Assembly (NCBI GenBank): GCA_021234535.1
Contig: SFZH01000041.1
Location: 85,816 to 149,815 of the forward strand
DNA length: 64,000 nucleotides
Source of the DNA: Stichopus chloronotus
Lineage: Eukaryota > Echinodermata > Holothuroidea > Aspidochirotida > Stichopodidae
Direction of reading: 5' to 3'
The notes beneath the pieces are model-generated. The model ran no database searches. It was not told where the DNA came from and was given only the letters and a program-made list of their open reading frames with translations. Numbering within the stretch: position 1 is the first letter of the stretch; every line of letters starts with the position of its first letter. Shown in pieces: positions 11,501-21,835 of the stretch. The translations under genes were made by a program, and so were the position numbers.

Positions 11501-13587
11501 TTCAGATACCCAACCTTTCAGATGTATGATTTATCTTCTAGATTTGTGTGAACTACGGCAGTAATTCTAATTTAAGGAATAATAAATCTTTCATTGCCAT
11601 GTCTGTACATAAGACACGTGTTGATATATTAACATGAAAATTTTTCCAACGCAAATTATCATATAATGACCCCACGAGGAATTTGTAGCACAAAAGAAGT
11701 CATGCTTTCGGTGACACGTTTTCGCAAGAGACTATGGATGGCGAGCATTCCGGTCAGGCCAAAGCTTGGATGCTGTAAAATGTTACTTCAAATACATGCA
11801 TTGTGTTTTAATTATATTACCTAGCGATAAGTAACTACATGGTTTCCCCGAAAGTTTCAAGTATATTAATCACCTCTCTACATGCAAATGGAAATTCATG
11901 CCATCTCATATCAACAGAGTAATACCATTTGATTATCATATTGTGAAAATCATCTCTATTTAAATGCAAATGTATTGCATTGCCTTAATTTTATTATTCA
12001 GTGTCTTGTAGTTGCGATCTGTATACCCTTGTCTGCGCTATCCAGTCTGCTTTCATCGTGGTCCTCCTTTTGGTGATTCTTATCTTGATCCAACGACTGG
12101 GTAATGGAAAATTCAACTTTTTTAAACTATTTTGCTTGAAAATTCAATAATAATGGTTTTCTAATGATGAAAAATAATCGCACACATTAGGGATATTATT
12201 TGTATTTTTATCACTCAATTGTGCTCTGTGCATTATACCGACAAAAATGATAACATACATATCATCCTTCTTTTCACTCTCTTTTAAGGTTGTGACAAAA
12301 AAAGCTCACTCAGGTGAAAGTAAAATGTTAACGTCTACTATAACATGTAAATGTTTTTAATATCCCACGACTAGTACCATTACGAAAAAGAAAAAAAAAT
12401 GTCATTTCAAATTGTATAATGTTGCCTTCTTCAGGGCCCTAGGACAAAATGACAAGGAAGATGGAAAAGAAAATAAAGGTGAGGTAAAATTTGCCATTAC
12501 ACCTGGATATTTTGTTACTACAGTTGATATATTGGTTAGAGTACATTAAGGAGTAGGTAAATTAATATAATCATCGAGACTTGTGTCAAAATTTTTCAGT
12601 GGATGTTTCTTTTTATCTTAAATAACAAGCTATATTGTTTTACTGATGTATTCTACTGAGTACTTGTAACATGAAAGTACGTGTTGCATCAAAATTGGGG
12701 TGTCTCGTGAAAAGCTCTCGTGCTTATGAAATAATACAAATGTAATAAATTGCCAACGAGATATTTTATCTTTATTTGTTAAACTCACCCATCATTGTAT
12801 GCCGCAGTGCTTATTCCTGAGAAAACTTTAATACATTCACTAATATAAGGTATGAAGCGATTGAACAGTTTCTGATTGTAATATCAGTTTCCCTGTTGTA
12901 TGAATCAAAGAATTAGCCCACCAATTACATAAATTAATATTTAAGGTAATTTATTTCATCGTTCTTGATATTTGTGCATGGACCTCGTGTGAAGACAATT
13001 GAAGGTAAAATTTTGTATTGATAAAAATCAATAGTGCTTATGGATCTCCGAGAGCGCGAACCCGCTAGATACAGCGAAGGCAACAGTCTTGAAATTTTAG
13101 AAAGCAATGTAAGACTTCTGACTCAACTGTCCGGGACGAGTCGAATACAATATTACAAGGCACTGATTGTGAAAGCCAACGGACAACAAGAAGCTATTGT
13201 CAAAACATTTGCAGGTATGACCATAAGCTTTGTTTAATCTGTTTAAAGTGAAGTTGAGTATTATTTTACTAGTGATTTGCAAGAGCCACTAAGAAGTTCT
13301 CTTTTCAAACATATTTGAGCAATTATCAACTTCCATTGCAGACATCTAAATATTACACAGCACTGTTCATTGGAAGTATTTTTCAGTTTAAAATGAAGGG
13401 GAAAACTCTTACATTTCCAAAAAAGAAAAACAAAAATGTATACGTTATTAGTCAACATTGTCTGTCTTTGCAGCCGACTCAACCAAACGTATTAGCAGAC
13501 TGCTACATTCAGAGGTCCAGCAATTACTGAAACTACCCATGCTCAACCAAAACAGCATTGTTAAAATCATTGGATGGTGTGATACAG
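2507..13587 (+). CDS. Single-pass receptor protein kinase with mucin-like stalk, 3'-incomplete
   Basis: This is a spliced model read from splice sites and phase. Exons: 2507-2585 (signal peptide), 3852-3911, 7678-7737, 8776-8835, 9306-9365 and 11388-11441 (Thr/Ser-rich stalk), 12002-12100 (membrane span), 12289-12313 and 12435-12478 (juxtamembrane), 13035-13214 and 13474-13587 (kinase N-lobe). Exons from the signal peptide to the membrane span all join in phase 1, and later joins also keep frame, giving about 278 residues. The kinase part shows YYKA, a beta-3 lysine in AIVKTFA, a candidate alpha-C glutamate in SEVQQLL and the beta-4/5 motif IVKIIGWC. This resembles metazoan receptor tyrosine kinases. 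The Gly-rich loop is poor, with only one clear Gly. No HRD, DFG or APE exon was found on either strand. The gene is therefore broken, misassembled, or continues outside the window. A serine/threonine kinase cannot be excluded without the C-lobe. Confidence 0.6.
3852..11441 (+). CDS. Array of phase-1 Thr/Ser-rich stalk exons
   Basis: Five exons share one pattern: 3852-3911, 7678-7737, 8776-8835 and 9306-9365 (60 nt each) and 11388-11441 (54 nt). Each follows a TTCAG, TACAG, CGCAG or similar acceptor and ends at a donor of the type ACTG|GTATGTATAAC (GTAAGT in one). Each encodes 18-20 residues of the form ATxxPVxxTTxxxTxHVATT, rich in Thr and Ser. They would form an extended, probably O-glycosylated juxtamembrane stalk. 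Because they are symmetric in phase 1, they can be gained, lost or skipped without shifting the frame. The surrounding introns are also similar to each other, so the array grew by tandem duplication of exon plus intron. Confidence 0.55.
5122..5180 (+). pseudogene. Degenerate stalk exon (59 nt)
   Basis: It aligns in position and sequence with the 60-nt stalk exons (CCACAACCAATT... to GACAGTG|GTACGT). It is 59 nt long, so inclusion would shift the frame. The Thr-rich pattern is lost. Acceptor and donor still look usable. It is probably a decayed copy, or one base is missing in the assembly. Confidence 0.45.
6348..6406 (+). pseudogene. Degenerate stalk exon (59 nt)
   Basis: It is nearly the same as the intact exon at 7678-7737 but lacks one base (AAACTACTA against AAACTTACTA). 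It is therefore 59 nt and out of frame. Splice sites TCTACAG and CTC|GTAAGTTACG are conserved between the two copies, as are hundreds of flanking intron bases. This points to a recent local duplication with decay of one copy. Confidence 0.5.
12002..12100 (+). CDS. Transmembrane exon of the receptor kinase
   Basis: A 99-nt exon between TTCAG and CTGG|GTAATG, phase 1 to phase 1. It encodes a short Cys-containing segment (VSCSCDLYTLVC) and then a hydrophobic span, SAFIVVLLLVILILI, closed by QRL. A single span placed between a Thr-rich stalk and a kinase N-lobe is the normal layout of a type I receptor kinase. Confidence 0.6.
12289..12478 (+). CDS. Juxtamembrane exons of the receptor kinase
   Basis: Two very short exons, 12289-12313 (25 nt, GCDKKSSL) and 12435-12478 (44 nt, ALGQNDKEDGKENK), lie between the membrane span and the kinase. 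Acceptors are TTTTAAG and CTTCAG; donors are CAG|GTGAAA and AAAG|GTGAGG. Phases run 1-2-1 and keep the frame open into the next exon. The sequence is charged and low in complexity, as expected for a cytoplasmic juxtamembrane linker. Short exons of this kind are easily mispredicted, so support is moderate. Confidence 0.4.
13035..13214 (+). CDS. Kinase N-lobe exon 1 (beta-1 to beta-3)
   Basis: The 180-nt exon (acceptor AATAG, weak; donor GCAG|GTATGA) keeps phase 1. It begins VLMDLREREPARYSEG and contains LTQLSGTSRIQYYKAL followed by VKANGQQEAIVKTFAG. The YYKA and the VK..F strand match beta-2/beta-3 of receptor tyrosine kinases, so the Lys in IVKTF is the likely ATP-anchoring lysine. The glycine-rich loop is degenerate, which may mean low activity or a pseudokinase. 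Confidence 0.6.
13474..13587 (+). CDS. Kinase N-lobe exon 2 (alpha-C to beta-5)
   Basis: The 114-nt exon after TCTTTGCAG ends at ACAG|GTATAT, phase 1 to phase 1. It encodes a helix with HSEVQQLLKLPMLNQNS and then IVKIIGWCDTG, which is the typical alpha-C to beta-5 sequence of a receptor kinase N-lobe. The Glu in SEV is the candidate salt-bridge residue. This is the last kinase sequence seen. About 8 bp beyond the exon a 67-bp repeat starts, and then sequence of an unrelated - strand gene. Confidence 0.65.
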
Positions 13588-13594
13588 GTATATG

Positions 13595-13661
13595 AATAAG
13601 CGATTAAATATAGCTTGCGGGGCGTTTTGCGTGTTGCTACTGATTTAAGTCCGTAATACCG
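13595..13661 (+). repeat. 67-bp direct repeat, copy 1, at a breakpoint
   Basis: This 67-bp segment (AATAAGCGATTAAATATAGC at its start, GTCCGTAATA near its end) recurs at 14538-14604 with about two differences in the same orientation. On its left is the donor intron of the receptor kinase. On its right, homology to exon 2 of the secreted-protein gene begins at once (about 13,659). It therefore marks a rearrangement junction in the genome or in the assembly. Confidence 0.7.
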
Positions 13662-14537
13662 AGACTGCTACAACCCCAGAAATCAAAGCCCAGAGGGTAT
13701 TAGGTGACGTGGAACGTCTCACCTACTAATTTATCCATACATTACTCAAGTTCCTGTTCTTGTTTCTCACGGCATTCTTCGTCCTTTCGAATTTCCAAAA
13801 CCATGACGTCATCACCTTTGTGAACCGTCACAATGCCTCCATTGGTCTCCCGGATACCATCTACCGGTTTAATTATTCCAATATTTGTAGGGTAAGGGTT
13901 GAAGAAGGTAGGTTGCCCTTCTGCAAATATGACATTGAGCACTATTCCGTTATCGTTGCCGGACACGTAAGGTGTTTGCAAAGCCACTCCTCTCTTAAGG
14001 ATATTAAACCGATCCTTCATCTCGCAAGAAAGTTCCCGTTTGAGAGCAAAATCATCAACTTCAAATAGAACTATATCAATCTCTGCTGTGTCGTTGGAAC
14101 TGCGGTCAATGTTGCCATCGATTTGAAGTATATCGAGTTGTACGTCTGTGCGTTTGAAAAAGAAAAAATACACGAGTCAATTTTTATTGGATTTTAAGTG
14201 TTTATTTCGTGAATATGAGATAAAGTCACGTGACGTAAGCTTTATTATACGAATGAAAAAGACATAAACAGCAAAAATTAACCAGGGTGAACGTCATATT
14301 GTAACGGCATGAGTCTTCTCTTGTTTTTAATCAAGGCTTGATCGACTACTACTCCGCTTGTACATATCGATTTACAATGCCGACAATCAGTTTAAAAAAA
14401 AGTGACTGTTAGGTATTGGCCGGGCGATCACAGTGTTGCTTCCACAAACGTGCCCATCCGCACTGCATTCTTGAGTATAAAACATCATAGTATGTTACAA
14501 TTGCCTCATGTAGATACTCTCCCCCAACTTGCATGCT

Positions 14538-14604
14538 AATAAGCGATTAAATATAGCTTGCGGGGCGTTTTGTGTGTTGCTACTGATTTAAGTCCGTAAT
14601 ATCG
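14538..14604 (+). repeat. 67-bp direct repeat, copy 2
   Basis: Second copy of the breakpoint repeat, 943 bp downstream of copy 1 and in direct orientation. It lies in the intron of the pseudogene. The two copies bracket the truncated exon 2. That fits either a long target-site-like duplication, recombination between copies, or a collapsed or joined assembly haplotype. Confidence 0.7.
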
Positions 14605-14840
14605 TGTACGAAATGCATTTTGCTTTCTTTATAGCATTTCTGCATATTTGGTTATAGCGTTTCTCCATTTCGAAAGATTTCATCCATTCTAAGTTCACGT
14701 TTCCAAGTGACCGAGCAAATCGATATATAGATGATACGAAACATCCCAAGACTCCTGGCAAAACTCATCAAGGGAACGTGAGAATCTTTCAGATGTAAAC
14801 GTAACTCCCATAAACGATGAGGTGTAATTTTGTTATGGTT

Positions 14841-15200
14841 TTAAATGAAAATAGGGCAGTTTGTTTAAAGACAAGAATCAGTATTCTTGAAACCAATATT
14901 TGTGAGCACGGACTGGTAGATGATTGAAACTAAGAAAGGACGGTTGCCTTCTTTGGAAAAAAGTTTCTCACAGATAGAAATTAAGTTATTTCTTGCTCAA
15001 GATAATTTGACACACAAACTGTAAACAAATTAAAATGATTCATCTCCCGAAACCATCTTACGTCATCTCATGCATGATGTTTTGAGGAGATGAAACTTTT
15101 GTAGATCCTTGTTGATAAGACTGAATGGTTCAACAAAGACTTAAGCTATTTTCTTTGTATGCCCTGTTGGTGCATTGTAAACCTCCTATTTCTCTTTAAT
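14841..15200. mobile_element. MITE-like element, family 1, copy 1
   Basis: It aligns over its whole length (about 360 bp) with 59118-59470. The ends are degenerate versions of a terminal inverted repeat whose consensus is close to AAAGGGAAATAGGGCGTTT. The right end reads ACCTCCTATTTCTCTTTAAT. No open frame is present, so it is non-autonomous. It sits in the intron of the secreted-protein pseudogene. Confidence 0.6.
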
Positions 15201-15614
15201 GATTAACGGAGCACTAGACCACTAGAATCTCAAAGACAATAGTAGATCAGTAATTCTCAAACACTTTTTTTAGATTTCCTCCGCTTCCACCATTCTGATT
15301 TGTCTCAATGTCCTTCCTCCTTCTTCTACTAACTGTGCCTACCATTCACTGACGGACACTCAGAAATATATCTTGTCCATAAGTTGCGAGGAATGTCTCT
15401 CTGCACACTAGTGAAATGAAATCGGACCTTCGGGATGGAGTCAATAAATTTCTGATGTCATTTTTAGATAATTGTCTGTCCCAAAATACGTGTCACGAGG
15501 GAGACAGAACATAATTGAGGAACTATGGCCGAGAGAAAGAGAGATGTCAATTTTGTTAACATGTTCACTGTAAAATAATTTTGGAAATGATTTTGGAAAT
15601 AATCAATGGTATCA

Positions 15615-15995
15615 TTTTAATTAGTCAAGTAGAGACTCTTTAGTCAACTAATAATAGTTCATGACGCACAAAACCGACAGAGCGAAAAACTAATTATAAA
15701 GACTTTAGATTTAAGGGTTATCACGGGCTTGTCAAAAAAAGATGTATGGTTCGATGATTAGTGATTAGTAGCCGGGAAGGGAGGGGGAACGAGACGGTTA
15801 TGGCAATAGGGAGGTGCATGTTAGTGTAAGGTCAGGAAAGTTTATTGGTCGCATCCCCTGATATTGCGAGAGGAATCATATTGTGCCCTAAATCACTGAA
15901 ATAATGTGTTGTAATCGAAGAGACCCACAAATCAGTGCCAATACTCCGCATAGTCACCGTGTTCTCTGCAACGCTTTTAACGGTCCTAATTCTAT

Positions 15996-16027
<32 letters not shown>

Positions 16028-17230
16028 GTTGGACGGGTGGGTCGCTTTACGAACTGAGAAGTACTTCCGTAAGCTAAGCATGTTTGCAAACTGGTGCAAG
16101 GGTATGCCGATGTGCAACTCCGACATGTTTTCAACAACATCAAAGTCCAATTCTGGCTCCCTGGTTCAGTAGTCTGAACTTGTACCTAAAGAACGGCAAT
16201 GGTATTGAAGGAGCGTAAAATGGCCCATTAAACCAGGGAGCTGTCACTGAGGAGATACAACGCCCTAAAGACAGCAACAGTTCTCTGATTGAACAGTCCA
16301 AGGGGGCATAGTCCTACTACTTCATCACACTACTGGCCAGTATCTGGAGTATGTAAAGTAAATATCTTCAACCTGTGTCAGCGGACTAACAAACAGTCTT
16401 CGTATCCGAGTTCCATAGGTAGGGAGAAAAACTTGAAAGAAATGAAAAATAAACGAAAAATCAAGTGAGCGTTTTTTTTTTTTATGATGACGTTGGTATC
16501 GCACTTGGCATCTGGAATTAAATTTAACTGAACAAAGTCGAACAATAATTTTAAGGAAAGAATAAGGAACAAATACGAAACTGAGATATAATAGGAAGAA
16601 GAAGGAACATATATAATAGAAAGAAGAAGGAACCTATACGATACTGAGCCTTTGCAATATTATGGCCTCACCATTCCCACAAAGTGAATGTTGCGACTTG
16701 CGAGGCTGAAAGTCGTTGAATACCGGACCAGCGGGAACAGCAAACCTCCCTTGTGTACCTCTTTCCGCAAATTCCCTTAAATTGGGGAGCACCGTCTTCT
16801 CACCATCGGTTAAGTTGGTAAATATGATCAAACACAGGAGAGTTGAAATGTTAAGGAGATGGAGCAACGCCATGATTACTAGAAGAAGAAGATGATACCT
16901 CTTTCTCTTCTCTCTGGCCTATATGACAATGCAGTCGAAGTACTGTCCGTTGGTCAAGATTTATTACCTTTGTTGTCTTACAATGATGTAAGCAACTGGT
17001 GAATTTCTAATTTAGTCACCAATAGATTCGTTACTCAATTAATAACATTTTATGACACATGAAAACGAGTCTGCGAAATACTAATTAAAAAGAATTCAGA
17101 TTTAACCAAAGGATTATTACAAGGGCTTGTCAACGAGAGAAAGAGAGAAACATGCACACCGGTTCAATAGTGAGTGGTCAATACAGGTAAGGGGGGGGGG
17201 TGTTGTGTTTTGGGAACGGTTAGAAAATAA
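15615..17230. repeat. Duplicated noncoding block around pseudogene exon 1
   Basis: About 215 bp at 15615-15830 resembles 17010-17230 in the same orientation. Shared landmarks include CTAATTA..AAAGA.TT.AGATTTA and GGGCTTGTCAA. The copies flank exon 1 of the pseudogene and diverge by many substitutions and small indels. I cannot tell whether this is a dispersed repeat or a local duplication. Confidence 0.4.
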
Positions 17231-18507
17231 TGTGCAAAAATCATGTTTCGGGAAGACCTTCTATCCATGACGGAACATGACATGATATCCAGATATACCA
17301 TAACAGTTAGAGAACGATCCTCCCGAGAAGGCATAAACATGCATGGCACCATGTGAGGTTTGGCTGCTTGTACATCGATGACAAAGTCGTTGCACCTGCA
17401 GGACTTACACGTGTTAAATTTAGCAGATTACCCTCAAGAGCGCGGTTAACTGCATTACTGTGCATCACTCTATTGGTAACTTTTCTGGGGGGTCACGTTT
17501 CATGCAAATGATAACGATACAGAGAATGATTCCTACAAGATATGAAGGCACACGCAATAAATCACATTTAAAATTTATCTGCCAATATTAATTTTGTCTT
17601 TAATTTTTTTCCGTTTTTTGAGTCTCGCCTTCAGAATAGGAAGAATCACATTCTATCAGTCTTCATCCTTCTGTGACCATTCTTCTGTCAGGTGACAATG
17701 CATTATCTTAAGGATAAAACTCAGTCAATTTTAGAGTAAAATCAACCGGCGGATGTATACAGTGAAAAAGTAGATCGACCGTGCTTTTTCGTCTCCTATC
17801 TTACACAAAACAATGGCAATCCTTTTTCTATAGCGCAAGGACATTATTGACATTTACATTAATTACAAACCCAAATTTTCTTCTGTTTTCGTTGTTCTTA
17901 TCAAAATCCCGTTTTCACCAATGAACAAAGTTAATCATTTTTGGACCTGTGCGTTAATTGTAGGATAACGCACCTTTAATCGTGCTGTAGGTGATACACT
18001 GTCAGGCGTTGAATAATCTGGGAGTGAATGTAAGAAGTTGGTATACATAAGGAGGCTGCAGGACACTCTGTGTTAAGTTTGAAAAGTTGAACACAATTAA
18101 TATCAGGGTAACCTACCATAGCAGAATTACCCAACCTGTAGAAAGGACCTCCCAAACGCCCATTTGGACATAAATAAAAGCTAAAGAGGATAAGGAAGTT
18201 AACGAAGATAACGAAAAATAAAGGAAAAACAATACACGTACAATACACGATTTAAAACACGTATGTGTTTTCGCTTACATTGTATTGAGCTTGAGCGAAG
18301 GTGACAATATCTTTTATATTCCTTGACACATGTGAACTGTGACCATTTTGACTGAAGGTGGTAACATCCTTCACGAATGAAAATTAATCACTGGAAAGTG
18401 AAAAGTAAGGATCAATTGATAGTGAAGGTCCATGGGATGCCAAGAAGGTGACGTATGTAGTATGAAGTTAGACATTGGACATATCACCCCAACAAATGTC
18501 TAAAATC

Positions 18508-19291
18508 TTAAATGTCGTACTCGCAGATATAGCTGTGATTGGCTGAACATCTGCGATCGAACCATTGAACCTCGCCGTTGTGAATTCTCATCCTGTAACA
18601 GCCGGTATTGCTGTTAAAGCTCTTACTGGCGAAGCTCTGATAATCAAACTTGGTATTGTCATCCCAGTGTAAATCATTCTCATCTCCATTAGCTCCGATC
18701 CAGTACTGATGTTGTTTTGACATGAACAGGCTCTTGACGAAACTGTTTTCTTCTTCAGTCTCAATGAATATCAGATGAGATGAGAGAACTGTGCAATAAT
18801 GACGAGCATTCTCAAGATTTAACATTGGTGCGTGTACCACCAAGTAGCAAGAATCCTTGAATGTAACATTAAACTCCGTTGGACATTCTACGATTAAGAA
18901 AAAAAAGAAGAACGTAAAGGCGAAAGGATACACTCACAATCATAATTTTGTACAGCACTTAATAAATCACGTTTCAATAAATTCTAGTCGTCTGAGACTC
19001 TCAAGACAGTACTGTAAATGCACTTTGTAGTTTAATTAAACATTTTCAGACTTATCCCTTTCCTCGTAAGAAAAGATGTTCTGAAACTTCTGTCTGACAT
19101 TTTGTGGTGATATACTGATGTGGTTGCATATTATTTAACACAACGTAATCATAAAATATGTTTTATAATTAGCAACTCACCAATATTAGTTACATTTGCC
19201 GATGTAACGGTGTAGCTCCGAGAACATGTAAAGGTGTGTTTGACAAAGTTTTCCTTTAATGTCAGCCCATCTACGTTTGAAGATAAACTTT
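18508..19291 (-). CDS. C-type lectin domain protein, 5'-incomplete
   Basis: Two exons join in phase 1: 19181-19291 and the terminal exon 18508-18887, which ends at TAA 18508-18510. The first gives a 37-residue linker with one Cys (HTFTCSRSYTVTSANVTNI). The second gives a complete short C-type lectin fold: ECPTEF, DSCYLV, A..YCTVL, LIFIETEEENSFV, YWIGANGDENDLHWDD, GCYRMRI, VQWFDRRC and SYICEY. The canonical Cys pattern and the WIGA motif are present. The usual EPN/QPD and WND sugar-calcium motifs are not; WFD replaces WND. Classical calcium-dependent sugar binding is therefore doubtful. Splice sites are TTTTAG, ATTG|GTGAGT and CGTAG. I did not find the signal-peptide exon; it should lie above 19.3 kb. 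Confidence 0.75.
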
Positions 19292-21390
19292 CTAAAATTG
19301 TAAAAGAAAGTGATAATGTATGCTTCAGTCTTTGTGTAAAGTCTGCCACGTAGCTTCTTTTCCACTACAAGTATAGGTCAACTTTTATCCCAGTTTTTAC
19401 CACGCTTATCCATATTCGTTGAAGGTTTTAAGACAATAAGTCATATGTAACTCGTATTTTCAATTCACACATCGAATGGCACACACCGATACTGGCTTAA
19501 ATTTGCTCTTATACCAGGTTTGATGCAATAGTATGATTGAAATTCATGCCAAAGTCTATATTTGCGAATTTCGTATCAGACACTGTAAGTATGATCAAAT
19601 AAAATGCATCAATACAAACCCTGAATGGCTTGCAATACAGAACCGACCGCAATTATACAAAGCCAACCCTTCATCTTGCTTCTCTTGTAGCGTAGTCTGT
19701 AGGACGTCGATAGTCAAAGTGAAACTAATGGACCGATGCTGATATTGATACCACCATTTGCATTCAAGCTTACCTCGAATACTAAGCTCAAGATATTTAT
19801 TTATATTCGCATATTACACTGAAAACTAAGGACAAAATCTGATGAATGCCATGGTGAATACGATTTTGTATTATTGTGAGTGATTGTTGCATGGTGATCA
19901 GTGCATAGGTCTTCAAAAATTCAATACAGCCTCAGACCATAGAAACTGGTCATATTTTTCTTCTTGAAAATTTACTAAAACTGAATATAATTGCAGTTGA
20001 AGATCAATATTAGACGAACTGTTGCCAAACAGAGATCAAAACCATTTCATAGCTTATAAGCAAAGAAACACCACAGTTGAATGGACAAACTCATGCCAGC
20101 TTCTCTTAAGAGAAATATTAAGTACAGACTATTTCGAGCAACTGCACTTCTTCATTGGCGACTAAATAATAATGCAAATAAATGAACTTCAATATTTAAT
20201 TCGCTACAGATCCTGTTTTGTGTAACTATTAACATGAAGTCTCTTTTGAGTTGTGTGCCAGTGTGCCTGTGTCTGTTACTTGCATCGTGTTTGTAACTTT
20301 TAATTTGGCCGATTGGAGCTACCGTAAAAAAAGTCTTATCTCAGATTGGGTGACCAGTCTTACCGGAGATGGAAATTGTGTATCCACGTACGTAAGATGA
20401 CGTTGTTATATTGAATTCAAGTGTTTGACATATGTCTTAGTACATACGAGAGGACATATAGTCAATAATTTTGAATCACAGTTGACCGCTAGCCATCATT
20501 ATTCAATTTCGTTCAAGTGGTGATATAAGTGGGCAACTGGACAGCTTAAAAAGAAGAAATAGTCTAAATAGTATCCATTATACATGTGAGACATGATTTC
20601 GATTAAACTTAGTCTAAATAATGTCTCGTATGCCTGATACATGGCGTCATCAGACTCGGGGGGTCCCTTCTGTATTAGTGCAGAGGAGCGACGGAAAGGG
20701 AATAGGCAATGCTAGCGTCAGTTTGAATTAGAGTAGTCTCTTTTGTTGAACATTAGTATGCGTGGCACTGGGCATGACGTAATTTTGACTTAGGCGTAAA
20801 GAGAGCGTGGTTATGGTATTGCCTTAAACGTGTGAAAAGTTTACAGAAGAGGGGTCGTTTATTTAGGTAATTTGTATCCAGAAAAAAGACACAAGTACTT
20901 TTCTAACCATTTTCTTGCTTTTACGAAATCACCAGAACCTCGTCATCAGAGGAAACCGATTTCGCGGTAAATAATTGCTATATCGGAAGGAAGTGCGACC
21001 AATGAAGAAGCCCTAAGCCCTTTTCTATTTGTAATAGTGTACATTTTTGTGAGCGAAAATATCATCAATGAATGGCAGAATGCTAGACACATTTTCAATA
21101 GAAATGAGCACTGTAATTACCTTCAAGCCAATGTTCGTGGGGGGGGGGGGCAGGGGTGCATTCGCTGCATTTGTTGAGGTCTGGTGAGTACTACTGCCGA
21201 TATTTTGAGTTTTTATTCAATAGAAATTAAAAGTGTGCCTCCTTGAAAGATATTCTTCCACTTCAACTGATTATTTTGCAGTCCATTAATTTATTATTTA
21301 CTAATGCTATGGCTTAGTTCCTTGCGTTCTATTTTCTGGTATGTTTATCTTTTACTTATGATTTGTATGCCTGATTTCCTTGTTTTCTAG
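19292..21390. other. No gene supported
   Basis: This stretch should hold the first exon of the C-type lectin gene, but no - strand signal peptide with a matching phase-1 donor could be supported. A + strand run at 20234 encodes a 20-residue hydrophobic peptide followed directly by a stop. A run of 12 G occurs at 21139-21150. Confidence 0.3.
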
Positions 21391-21835
21391 ATTTCGTGAG
21401 GTTGTTCAACTTCAAAAGGTATTTGAAGAAACGCCACGGAAAGAAAAAGCTGGACTGAGAATCATTGGATTTAGTAGGGGGCCGCCATCATCAGGTTCCC
21501 TGTCTATAATGATTATGGGAGACTTAGATGAGGTCATTAGTGAGTTCAACAGACCCTGTTGGTGTTTCGCAAGAAAAACTAAAATGAAGTTCCCTAAGCT
21601 TCTTCTGTTGTGTGTCTTGTTCACCTCCAACTGCATATTGGTTGACAGGTAGGTTTTGCATATGAGGGTTATTTTGAAAGTGAAAAGAGGGGGGGGGGGG
21701 GATCACCCAAAGAGTTGAAGATGAGGAGGAGCAAAGAGTTGTAACTCCATCTACTGACACGTAGCTACAGAGGAAACGATGTAGTAAAATGCACCTCAGG
21801 TAGCAGGAAATGTGACTTTCCAGTCTCTCTGGCAT
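21391..21835. other. Ambiguous higher-GC open segment, possible exon or retroelement relic
   Basis: On the + strand an open frame runs from acceptor GTTTTCTAG at 21390 to donor GACAG|GTAGGT at 21648. It contains a signal-like MKFPKLLLLCVLFTSNC at 21584. On the - strand a second open frame contains DREPDDGGPLLNPMILSP, which faintly recalls the end of a BEL/Pao integrase. Neither reading is strong. No neighbouring exon with matching phase was found; the + candidate at 22848-22941 needs another phase. Confidence 0.2.

Larger units (their letters stand above)
13659..16873 (-). pseudogene. Truncated pseudogene copy of the 23.5-25.5 kb secreted-protein gene
   Basis: Exon 1 (16672-16873) is intact. 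It has a signal peptide (MALLHLLNISTLLCLIIF) and then LREFAERGTQGRFAVPAG up to LCGNG, with donor AATG|GTGAGG in phase 1. Exon 2 starts at 14145 after CGCACAG with DVQLDILQIDG and follows the intact paralogue closely (PYVSGNDNGIVL, KGDDVMVLEIRKD). A TAA at 13742-13744 stops it, and a second TAA lies at 13700-13702. Homology continues past both stops through FDFWGCSSLG, then ends abruptly near 13,659 at a 67-bp repeat. The last 80 or so residues of the paralogue are missing. Two stops plus 3' loss make it a pseudogene rather than a shorter isoform. The function of the parent protein is unknown. Confidence 0.75.

Noticed and set aside
12812..12851. Apparent exon between CCGCAG and ATAAG|GTATGA in the receptor kinase gene
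   Set aside because: All three frames contain a stop, so it cannot be a coding exon of this gene.
13760..14068. 102-codon + strand frame
   Set aside because: It is the antisense of exon 2 of the secreted-protein pseudogene, which has clear homology on the - strand.
17976..18248. 90-codon - strand frame with a hydrophobic start
   Set aside because: The hydrophobic run comes from a T/A-rich stretch; no partner exon or domain supports it.
20234..20299. Signal-peptide-like start MKSLLSCVPVCLCLLLASCL on the + strand
   Set aside because: A stop follows at once and no convincing donor precedes it, so there is no mature protein.
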